Positions 40,473-53,387 of a stretch of 64,000 bases of DNA are shown piece after piece. The stretch covers positions 47,011,513-47,075,512 of the forward strand of contig OZ024861.1 in NCBI GenBank assembly GCA_964017155.1. The letters run 5' to 3'. The position numbers and the translations under genes were made by a program. The notes beneath the pieces are model-generated. The model was not told the origin of the DNA. It did not search any database and was given only the letters and a program-made list of their open reading frames with translations. Position 1 is the stretch's first letter. Each line of letters starts with the position of its first letter. This DNA is from Oasisia sp. SBJ-2009 (lineage: Eukaryota; Annelida; Polychaeta; Sabellida; Siboglinidae).

Positions 40473-43400
40473 TAAATGAGCCAATTAATCAGTATTTAAA
40501 ACATATGGTCAATAAATGTTCCTGAAAATTATAGAAACCTACAACACAACACATTTTATTATAACAATCATCTAAATTTGCCTTGTTATATTTGATAGCA
40601 CTGTTTATCTGTAATTTTTTTTTATTTTTTATTTTCACTGCAAATAAAATAAGTTAAACACTATAAGGAAACTTTCATTGAATGGTTATACATCGCACTA
40701 ATAAAACAGTTGTACCATTGGCTAGATCACATTTCTGATACAAGAGAACAAGTCATGTGACTCACCTGTGGGGTAGACGCCCTGCGAATGCTGTAGGTCA
40801 AAGTTGAAGCTGTCCAACACCGCCACGACAACCCTGAAAGACACCATAATATATATTAACATATTTACCTTAATATTCTTAGAACCCTGAACAGGTTTTT
40901 TTAACCAGGATTCATGGTGAATTATAAATATATAAATTATTACTATCTATTTATCTAGAAGAATATTATGGTGACCGTTTGAAAGCATTTCAAATGAAAA
41001 ATGTGAAAACTATAATTGCATCCTTTGAAGGAAAATCACTGTTGTAAGAAATTGTGGTTAGTATGAATTCAGGTCAAGGGATATGTCATCATCTGATGTG
41101 TCACCAGTATGTGAACTGTCACCAACAGATGATGTGTCACCAACAGATAATATGTCATCATTTGATGTGTCATCCCTCAGTATATAAACTGTCACCGATA
41201 TATGAACTGTCACCAACAGATGACATGTCACTAGCAGGTAACACTGAGCAATTGATGACGCGTCAATGTCAGATGACATGATAACAAAAAATTATATAAT
41301 CCACAGGTGACATGTCATGATATTTTGAAAGGTCACTCTGATTTCACAAACATGACATGTTACCTATATATAAGTACCCTAGGATTATGTACTTGCTTGA
41401 GTTAGTACCCTAAGATGAGGTACTTATTGAAATAGTACTGTAGGATGAGGTACTCATTTTAGGTAGTAGCATAGAATGAGGTATTTAAGGTAGTACTGTA
41501 GGACAAGGTACTTACTTGAGGTAGTCCCATACAAAGAGGAACGTACTTGAAGCAGTACTCCAGGACCAGGTACTTACTCAACCACAAGTTTCTGGTTGTC
41601 GAGAGAGCTAGGCAGTTGGTTGAGGTGGTACCACATAATGAGATAGTTATTGAGGTACTTACTGAGGTACTTACTGAGGTACTACTGTAGGGTGAGGTAC
41701 TTACTCAACCACAAGTTTCTGGTTGTCGAGAGAGCTAGGCAGTTGGTTGAGGCGGTACCACAGAATGAGGTACTTATTGAGGTACTTACTGAGGTAGTAC
41801 TGTAGGACAAGGTACTTACTCAACCTCAAGTTTCTGGTTGTCGAGTGAGCTAGGCAGTTGGTTGAGGCGGTACCACAGAATGAGGTACTTACTGAGGTAG
41901 TACTGTAGGGCAAGGTACTTACTCGACCACAAGTTTCTGGTTGTCGAGTGAGCTAGGCAGTTGGTTGAGGTAGTACCACAGAATGATGTACTTATTGAGG
42001 TACTTACTGAGGTAGTACTGTAGGGCAAGGTACTTACTTGACCATGAGTTTCTGGTTGTCAAAAAAGTTAGGCAGTTGGTTGAGGTAGTACCACAGAATG
42101 AGGTACTTATTGGCGTACTTATTGAGGTAGTACTGTAGGACGAGGTACTTATTGAGGTACTTACTGAAGTAGTATTGTAGGACGCAGTACTTATTGAGGT
42201 ACTTACTGAGGTAGTACTGTATGACTAGGTACTTACTTGACCACAAGTTTCTGGTTATCGAGAGAGCTAGGCAGTTGGTTGAGGCGGTACCACAGAATGA
42301 GGTACTTACTGAGGTACTTACTGAGGTAGTACTGTAGGACGAGGTACTTACTGAGGTACTTACTGAGGTAGTACTGTGGGACGAGGTACTTACTGAGGTA
42401 CTTACTGAGGTAGTACTGTAGGACGAGGTACTTACTGAGGTACTTACTGAGGTAGTACTGTAGGACGAGGTTATTAAGGTACTTACTGAGGTAGTACTAT
42501 AGGACAAGGTACTTACTTGACCATGAGTTTCTGGTTGTCGAGCGACCGAGGCAGCAGGTTGAGGTAGTACTGTAGGATGAGGAGGTATCGGGGCCAGGGC
42601 AGACAGCGGCAGATGACGCCGACCGCGTCCACAGCCGCGTCCACGAGATTGTGGTGTTTCGCGGCCGCGTCGTCGCGCAGGAAGGCGGTGACGATGGGCA
42701 GCAGGTAGGACACCAGAGTGTCACGCTTCAGCCTCGTCACGGCCAGGTGCTTCGCCAGACGACGCAGCGCTCGGCCCCGCCGGTGGGGCTGCAATCACCA
42801 CCAGAGGGCGCCACAGTTAACAACCACTGTGGCCAATTTTAGTCTGATCTACATCATTTCAGGTTATAATATTTTATTTCACTCTGGGCAATCATAGAGA
42901 TTGAAATGTGTACATAAAACGTGCAAAGTATATTTGTTAAAATAGATTGAAATAATATATAATTTAAGACATTTGCATAAATATAAATTAAAATGTAGAG
43001 AATATATGATATGTATCTATAAAACTAATTAAAATAATTTCAGACATTAACACATATTTACTGTGATTATTTAACTAACCTTATAAAAAAAATACTTTAA
43101 AACATTAAAATAAATAGATCTAAAGAATCAATTAAGGCTTTACAATATTTTACACATATCCATATCAGCAGCAGGAAAGTTGGTTAAGAGTCACTGTGAG
43201 TTCCTTTGATTGAACAGACACCAGGTTGTTCTGTTTTTATACCGTCAACCAACAGTTCCATGGCTAGCAACATAGTCTGACAACTGGCTGTTACATATAT
43301 GAAATTGTTTATTAACCATTTCAGTTCCAAAGCCCTGATCTGCTGTAAAGACTGGGTACGCCATTCCAAGTGAATGTGCGACAAAATTGACAACCTTATT

Positions 43401-46400
43401 TCAAGTCAAGATCTGAGGACCAAACATGCATTTTATGAATAGGGATGTTATATAAACAAACATAAAAGCACACTGCAGAAGGAATAAAATGACACAATGG
43501 ATGCCGAAAAAAGGCTAATTTCTTTACTGAAAGTGCAACTTGTTTTTTTTATACAATACATACTTCACTCGTCTCACCTGTATGTGTGTGATGTTATTGA
43601 AGAAGTCTAACTCCGGGTCGACGTCGTCGATCAGCTTCAGGAGGTCGCTGAAGATCTCACACTTCGGAAACTTTCGCACGAGATTCGCCAGGACGGTGAT
43701 GAACTCATGGCGGGCCACCTGGCGCAGCACCAGTCAATGCTTATTTAAAGTACGCCTGTCATGGACTTGCAGCGGGATAAATTATAACAATATGTTTATT
43801 TGGTATAGCGCCACATCCATAATCGTTTGTGGCGCTTCACAACATATTATAATTTAAAAGACATAAAAAGAAATATGTATACAATAAGACAAGTACTATT
43901 GTTTTAAAATAAATGTTAAAAAAATATGTGTAGGTATATAAATAAATAAAATTAGTATGATATTAAATAGCGTAGCACTTTTAAATAAATAAATAAATTA
44001 TGTATTAGTCAAAAAATATATAATAATCGGTCTACTGTATAACTACATTGCAATGATACTGACAAATGACGGTATATGTATAATTATTATTAGTAATAAA
44101 TAGCTTAGTATGTTAAAACTGTTAAAAATAATAATAATTACGTAACAATAATGCCAATAAATAAGTGTATAATTAAGTATTGATAATATTACCAAATAAT
44201 CTAGTAAATATAACAATGTTCGTGTCAAATGACACTAATATGCAATATGAAAATTTATTTTAAAGTGCAAAATTGGGTTTAATCACTCTTAAGAACATTA
44301 GTGAAATAGTCCCCAGGGGAGGAAGTTGTGGGTGTTTGTGGGGGGGGGGAAGAAATGGGAATGTGAGGACCTGTAACATCCCAAACATACAGACAAAGAA
44401 CAGGAACAAGCTCAGTGTTTGTCACATTTAAAATCGACACGCCTGTCTGCACTTGCTGCCCTACCTCCGATCTCAGCTTCAGGTTTCTCTTCACTTCTGG
44501 CAGCAGGTTCTGCAGAACGACCGTCTGGAACAGTGCCCTCTGGTGGGCAGCACTGTCACTGCTGTCAGCGGCTAGTTGTGTGAGGACCTCCTTGAGGCAG
44601 TCGCTGGAACTATCTCGCAGGGACAAATCGTCCGACTGAAAGCAGATGCGAGGTTCAGCCAATGCTGATAGAAATGTTGTTTAATAAATGTTTCCTTCAT
44701 ACTACAAATTGCACCATAGTTTGTCTGTGCATAGAATATTATGATACATAAAATGACTGACTTGACAGAAATAACTTGTTTCATCTGCAAGAAATATATG
44801 AAATTGAAACTAAAATTTATTTCTCATGTAGTAATATATAATAATATATATATATATATATATATAATATGTATACATATAATATGTATACATAGATATA
44901 TATTATATGTGTATATAGATTATATATATATTTCATATATATATATATGTAATATATATATATATAATCTATATATACATATTATATATATTTATGTATA
45001 CATATTATATGTATACATATTATATATATATATATATAATCTATATATACATGTACATATAATATATGTGACTGCAGAAAAAAAATAACAACCAAAGTAA
45101 TAAATAAAATGCTAACACGTTAGCAGAAAACATTCCTCCACGAGGCGCTGGTGACATCACAGGTCATGTGACATCACAGGTCATGTGACATCACAGGTCA
45201 TGTGACATCACAGGTCATGTGACTCACCGTGGCAATGAAGAAGACGCAGTTATGAACGAGCATGAGCAAAAGAGTGACATCTGGTGAGTGTTTCTCAGCG
45301 AGCAGGGTTCGTACTCGCTGGAACGCATCCAGTCTTTGTAAGTAGTCGGGCTCATCGACTCGCCTCGCGTCCCACGCATTCAACTAGTAACACAAGTACA
45401 GAAATGTTGTTTATTAATATAATGATGCAATTTTTATGCAAGGAACAACATGGACCCAAGCGTAGATATGAAAGAGGCCAAATGATGACGTTTGTTTATT
45501 ATAGGGAAAAAACAGTGCCTTTTTTGGCACACCATAATAGTTAAGTTGAAAGAAATGTGGACTCAGCCTCCCGAGGCCCGGTTGATGACTGAGCACATAC
45601 GAGTCTCCTGGCCTCAGGCTGCTAGAGCCCACATTTCAACATATAAAGCAGTAGCGGTATTCCTAGAACAATGGAAAGGAACGACATAATCACGCAGAGC
45701 TTGTTATGTGTTAATCAGTTCAAGGCCCACATGATTAAGTAAGAGATGGTTTCTGAATACCTGCTGCCTAAACACTATGAATACAATTATAATAGTCCCA
45801 AATGTGGGGGTATTTCGCCACAGGTCACCTTACATGTGACCCCCCGCACCTAAACAAACTATTTAATTACAGGTGTTGTCTGTTATTACATTTTTAATAG
45901 TAAAGGAATGGAATGCAGACTAACTGAAACATTGGTGCCTACCATGGTGGATGAATTGAAATCTACACTGGGCACATGATTTTTATTTCCCAATTGTGCT
46001 TTGGCTTATGATCATCTCCCTAGAGTCGCATAATGACCCCATGGTTTTTAGACATAAAATTACTCAACTGGGTCACATCCCATATAATGAATTAATTACC
46101 CACAAATGTTTTACAGATATTGATCATTTAACTAACAAACCATACAGGGTTATATGTTCACGAGTTTGATATCCACAAAGAGGATATCTAGGTAATTATG
46201 TCAAGCAATTCTTAAGCTGCACATTGATTTCAGATTCATGACTGCAGCAACATTACATAACAAATCAAACTAAAGAAAAACGTAAATCTCATTAAGGCAT
46301 AAAAAAGAAGTTCTTTTCATCACAAGAGAAATGGTTACCTTGGTGATGACCTCTGACGTGACCTCCATCGATGGCTCCTTCGAAGCAATCGACTGAACAA

Positions 46401-49400
46401 AACACAATTATTTATGAAATATGCAAATACTTACAATTACAATCCCACATTAGCCTTTCCATGATTAGTTCACGCTTTTCCATGACAACGTAAGTCAGGC
46501 AAACTACTAACACGATATTATAAATTAAGTCTAGTTAACAATCCCAAAGACATAACAAGTGCAGTTTCAACAGTTTTTACTATTCAAAGGCAATGAGAAC
46601 AAGGCTGTTTGATTGTGACTGTTTCATAAGAATGTAATTCCTTTTAACCTTATTTCTTTTATCAAGCCTAGTTTAAAAAATGTATATTACTAAATTTTTT
46701 TTAAACATTTAATGTTGACATGACATCACAAACTAATTCCACTGTGACATTTGCTCTGACCCTTGTATTCAATGAAACAAACCATAAAACGTGTTACAGA
46801 TTCTATGTGTCAATGCAACTAAAGCTTAAAACTTTTTTAAAAGACAGCGAACTGACAACACATTACTCTATATCTGGTAAATTATAACCAAAACAGTTAA
46901 TCAGTTATCAACATTTTAGGACAAATATGGTGTAATCATAGACTAGCAAATCCGACAGTGCCACCATCACCCTGGGTGTGGGCAGTTGTGTATATCACCT
47001 GTCACATTAACAAGATTGTGTGTTCAGTACAGAGATGACAACCAAATGACAACGCTACCTTCAGCACGTCACAAAGATGTGTCCGAGACGATCGGGCCGC
47101 GAGAGACGAGAACAGATGGGCAATGGTGCTGCAACACAAGAAACATAAATTCTATTCACCATCAAACTTGACTAGTAACCAATATTACTTGGCAAAAATT
47201 CAAATTTTGTTTACTCTTGCAACAGAATGCTGCACAATAATATTGCAATATTTTTTATTTATTTGTATATTTTTCTTAATTTTATAACTTACATCAACAA
47301 TAAAATGCTGGCTGTTACTAACAGTTGCTCCGATTTTGTAACCACATAAAAGAGTTTCATCTCAATTTAATCTTCAAGTTCTCCCTTACACATGAAAAAC
47401 CTAATTACAACTGTACAAGTGCGTATGTGTAAGTAGGTCAATATTTTCACAATTTGGCATCAAACCTTCAGAAGAAACATCAGAATAAAATTCTGAAATT
47501 CCTCGTTGTTTTAAAGTTGTTTTTACCAATCGTAGGACATAAATTTATATTTTTATCTGCAATGTTACTTTTTTGCATTTATTTCAAGTTCCACCAATCA
47601 GGTTGGGCAAAACGTGAATTGTGAAAAATTATTCAAATTCAAAACGTGAATTGTGAAAAATTATTCAATTCAAAACGTGAATTGTGAAAAATTATTCAAA
47701 TTGACTCGACTCACGGTATGAACTCTGTGGCGACCTTGACCTGGCAGATGAGGTGTTTCACTGCGGTGAGAACATCCGCCTCCACAGTGAGGCTCCGACT
47801 GAGTCGGCGACCCAGGAACGGAAGCAGGAGGCGCACTAGGTCGGCACTCTGGGTCTCGTCACAAACAAACTCACTCAGCCTGACGAACGACAAACACAAC
47901 AATATCATCTGTCTTGACATTTGAGAATACCACAATTTTGGACTTAAGGTTTTAAGCAGCAGGTAGTGTGGTGTTCAGAAAGCACTTTTTTGTTAATCAT
48001 TTTGGCTTTGAATTAACACATTACAAGCTCTGCGTGATTATGTGTCATTCCTTTCAATTGTACTAGTAGTAATACTGCTATATGTGTTGAAATGTGGGTT
48101 TAGTAGCCCGAGGTTTAGCCATTTGACCTTTTTCATATCTATACTTGTGTCCGTGTTTTTCCTTGCATAAATGTAATTTGTCTCAATGATGACAAGATAA
48201 CTTAATACTAATAATACTATTTTTTATCATGCCATCTCTAACAAAAGGTTAATCAATGCATTTACAATATATACAAAATTATAAAACAACTAATATAATT
48301 TGTTTTAAAGTTAATAATTAAAAAAAATCCAATACATCTTTGTCTGCAAGCATCGAAATCAACACTGAGCATGTGACCTTTGCCTTGTCAACATTACTTT
48401 CATATACCTCTGTCATGCTTTGCCTCGCCTACAACATCTTTGTGTATAATAAATATGTTGCTTTATCAACATCACCTGACATCTGCAACATCAACCTTCC
48501 CCATTTGCGGTTCTCGTTTGCTCAATTTGTATTATGTTTTTGCCATTAAGAAAATCTTTAGGGTCTGAATGTCAACAACAAAACGTACAACAGAAAGTCT
48601 AAAGCCTCCAAGCATTTGGCATCCATTTTAAAAGCTTGATGAACCCTGTTGCTAGGCAACAGGGACACATTGTTGATATGGCAACAATTCAAAAGTTAAA
48701 CAACACTGCTGTATACATCATGTGACATATTTGGAGATAAAAAATTATCATTTTTATAGTGACTTTTTAAATTGCCATTACTAAGTTATCATTATTAGAA
48801 AAAATATATGGTTATCAGATATAAGCACCATGGGTTACTAGAACAAAACAACATATTACCGTGCGAGGATGTTGAGCTCTCGTGCCGGGATGGTCTTCTT
48901 CTTCCCCATGCTGGGGGCCGCCATCGCCATGACAACGCCCTTGAGGTGTCGCAGAATCGCTGGCACGTGTGGCAATAGCAACGCCGTGCCATACGACATG
49001 TCTGTGTCAGATGACATGAAATTTAGGTGACGCGTCAGTTTGGATTAGTATTTGAAATTACTGCTGGACTGGAGGACGGAGATGATCAACTTTATGTTTG
49101 ACAGAACTATAAAATTAAAAACAGTTTGACCTCCATTTCTACAGCAGCTGCAGAAAGTTACCCTTCCTTAACCCATTAGCACTCAGCCATTTTTAACGTG
49201 AAGCCTGTGCCTCCCCAGATATTTGACCTAGATGTTAAAAAAATATTGCTTGCTCAGGTTTTTTTTGGTCTAACGCCTTTATTAGTCAATTCTCGCAATT
49301 GGATGTTGTATGCATGTTGTAGATAATAAAAGTACCTACACAGTGGTGTCAAAACTGTTGTTGTAACTTACAAATATGTTGACCATTTCTTGATTGACAT

Positions 49401-52400
49401 TAAGACATTTTGAAAATTGATGTAAAAAATAATACTTTGTATGGTTGGCTTTTTACTGCTACAAGTTGTGTTTATTTAAAAGAACATTAAATTATCTACA
49501 CACTGGTATATAATTTGTTATAATATGTTACACATTTTAGCAGTATATGTGGCCAACCTCCTGGCTGGAGGACATTTTTAAATGTCCAAAAACTATTGCT
49601 GTTAAATTTTTGAAAACGCGGTAAATATTTTAGAGAATGGAAGTACCCAAAATAGCCACAATTTAATGTTATATGTCTAGATAGGTGTCGCATTTATTGC
49701 ATCTCTAAATCACTAGATGGAACCACGTAAACCTAATTCAAATGCTGTGCTGTATTCGCTGACTGACTATGGCCGACCTGAGGAGTTTCAGGGTGACAGT
49801 CAATGCCCGCCTTGAGTGCTAACTGGTTAACAGTCAGTGCAGAATAAGCTGCAGATGTTTAGTACATCTGACTTAATATGTAAACCGTGAATGTTTCACA
49901 AGGCTGAATGGCCTGCCTACCACTAGCTTGTCAGCTGTGGTGCAGAAATCAATTTGTACAATAAAGTATATTTTTGTACTACAAACATGTTAATTTGCAA
50001 TATTTCAACATCACTGACAGATATTTACAAGCCAGGTTATAAAGGTAAAAAGGTAAGTTCTTATATAGCGCAGTATCCAGTCATCAGGATTGTACAAAGT
50101 GGTTTACACTTTATTTCCCGGACAGGCCTGTTCAATCAGACACCATCTCAATTTCTCTGGGAAACATCCAGCCATATGCTACAATTAATGTTTGAAGGCT
50201 GCTCATACACATATCCACCACTGTCTATAGCCAGATACTCATTCATCTAGCTGAGTGAACTGGTGAGAGTAGAGTGAAAAATGTGCCTAAGGTTTCACAG
50301 GGCAGCACAGGATTCGAATCTGGGTTCTCCTAGTTGAATCCAAAACTCTACCCCTAAACCACTGTGGATATGATGGTATTCCATAGCTATTAAAAAAAAA
50401 TAAAAAAATATGTTTTTAAGCTCTACCCCTGAACTACTGCAGATATGATGGCATTCCATAGCTGTTAAAAAGTATTATATTTATAAAGCTTTACCCATGA
50501 ACCACTGTGGATAAGATGGTATTCCACAGCTATTGAAACTGAACCCTGTCTGTTGAGACTGGTCTACAGGGTACATCGTGCTAAATACGAGACCGTTTTC
50601 ACGACAATTACTTTGGCATAACATACCACGCCCTTGTTTGTCGACCTTGATCGTGACCCCGGTGTCTATGACCTTGTCATCGTCGGTGACCTTGAAGTCA
50701 CTTGTCACCAGCAGGTTCTCGACAAGTGTCATGATGGCGTCGATGACGCCAGGGCTGACAGATTTAGCCAGAAGCAACTCAAAGACAAATGGCAGGGGGC
50801 TGATTACATCGCTCTCACCCTCGGCTGGTTTCACTTTGGCTAGTAGAGGGAGGTACCTGAGGGGTCAAAGGTCATGATCACATGTTTAAAGTGTTCAAAT
50901 TATTTTGTATATGAATTATATGTTTTGGGGTCAAATGGGGCTTAACATATAACCATGGAAAATACTTCATCTGCTGAATTTTCATGGATTAATCTACTTA
51001 TACAGGAAGGAAATTGCTATATATATATATATATATTTTTTTTTTCTAGAATAAATTACAGTTACTGGTATAGGCACTGGTGATTTTGTAAGTGGTAAGT
51101 TACCGTACAACACATATGTGTGAATAGTAAGGAGAAATCTAGCCACTTGCACAGTACATGGCAGAACATGATGAGGGTAACTATGATGAGATGAATGAGA
51201 TGAGGGTGAGAATGAATGACATGAGGGTGATGACAATGAATGACATGATGGTGATGACAATGAATGACATGAGGGTGATGACAATGAATGACATGAGGGT
51301 GATGATTATGAATGAAATAAGGCAAATGAGATGAGGGTAACTAAATTAGATGATGTGAATGAGGTAAGGGTAACTGAATGAGGTGAATGACATGAGGGTC
51401 ACTATTAATTAGATGAGAGTGAGTATGAATGAGATCAGGTTGGCTATGAATTAGATTAGGGTGACTATGAATGAGTTAAGTGTGATAATGAATGTGATGA
51501 CGGTGACTACGAATGAGATAGGATGACTGAATGACATGAGATGTGAGTGGGTTGGAGCATAGAAGCCTGACAAAAAGGGGGGAGGACACAGGATGTGTCA
51601 GTGTGGTAACAGAGATTGGGAAATTTAGGAAAACAATATCCGGGTTGCCCTGGCACTGAACTAGTGGCAGGAAGAGGAGAAGATGAGTTACCTCGGCTGT
51701 CCACTCCACGTGACAAAGATCTTGAGTAGACTGGTGGGACTGTAGACACCTTCATATGACAACTTTGTCACCTGGAGACAACAGTGTCATTGTCAACGGA
51801 GACGACGCAGAAGACAATTACACAACTACCCTTTGACCAGTGACTGCTCAACTACAACAACCTTACAGCTACCTATGTATGCTCTCAATTGACGGGAATA
51901 AACGATGGAATGTTACATCATGCACTTCAAACATAATTTTATAAAAAGAAAGTATTTGTAAAATGTTTTCCTAAACACATCTCCTATTCTCTCTCTACAG
52001 CCGGATATTTTTACGCTATTAATTTCTCAAGTTATTGTTACGGTTTACCGAAAAAGCTATATCGACACGAGAATTTCCATCAAACTGAAAGGCGTGTATT
52101 CAAAGTACACGACGTGATGACGTCTCTCTTTGACCCCAAGTGACCCCGGACCTGCACTGACCTGTGGCCAGACAAGGGCCGTGAAGATGGCATCCACCTC
52201 ACTTGAGGTGTATGGATAGGTAAGGAACGACTGGAAGAACTGAAAGAATGGACAAGTTCACTTGGTTACATACAGAAACAGAAGTGATTTTTCTCCCACC
52301 CGCAGCAAACAAATATTCCACTTTCCAATTAGTTTTTAGTGTGTATATTTTATCATAATTCATTATATATTATTTTAGTTCATATTTGACATTTTAAGCT

Positions 52401-52898
52401 AATATATTTCTACTAGATCATATCACTTATTTATCGATGTTATAAAGAAAAAAATTATTCAGACCTTTTTATGTGATTGTTCTTATTTATTTTATTTAAA
52501 GTCATGTGAATGTACTACTACGACGACCAATATCGTTTACTGTCATCTGAATGTAAGCAGTGATGTTAATTACATCAACAATTAGCCATTTAACAGTATC
52601 AATCAAAACCATGGTGTATAAATAACATCATGATTATTTTGGTGAAACGCCACCATTATTTTACCTGATTAATGCGAGTCATGAACGCTGCCCGCAATGA
52701 CTTGAGCGAGTTGACTACTCCCGTTGCCACCAGGTGTCTCTGCTCGAGCAAGCGTGTGCACAGTGCGGCGAGGCACACAAGGATGTGAAGGATATTGGGC
52801 AGGTAGACCTCAATGAGACTCCCCAGTTTCTTCAGCACCACTTCAATAGTGCTGACCACACTGGAGGAACAACAGATGAGTGACTGACTACAGCGAAC

Positions 52899-52956
<58 letters not shown>

Positions 52957-53034
52957 TTGTGTGTGTGTGAGAGTGCGTGTGTGTGTGTGTGTGTGAATGT
53001 GTTTGTGTGGGAGTGTGTGTGGGAGTGTGTGTGG

Positions 53035-53088
<54 letters not shown>

Positions 53089-53176
53089 GTGTATGTGTGT
53101 GTGTTTATATTTGTTGTATGCATGTCTGTGTGTGTGTATGCGTGTGTGTGTGTATGCATGCGTGTGTGTGTATGCA

Positions 53177-53256
<80 letters not shown>

Positions 53257-53339
53257 ATTGTGTGCTGTGCATGTGTTGTGAGTGTGAGATGCACATGTGT
53301 GAGTGAATGTGTGAATGTGTGAATGTATTTGTGTGTGTG

Positions 53340-53387
<48 letters not shown>

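Noticed and set aside
41500..42500. Possible CRISPR-like array
   Set aside because: Direct repeats have no unique spacers of constant length and the genome is animal; they are exon-end duplicates.
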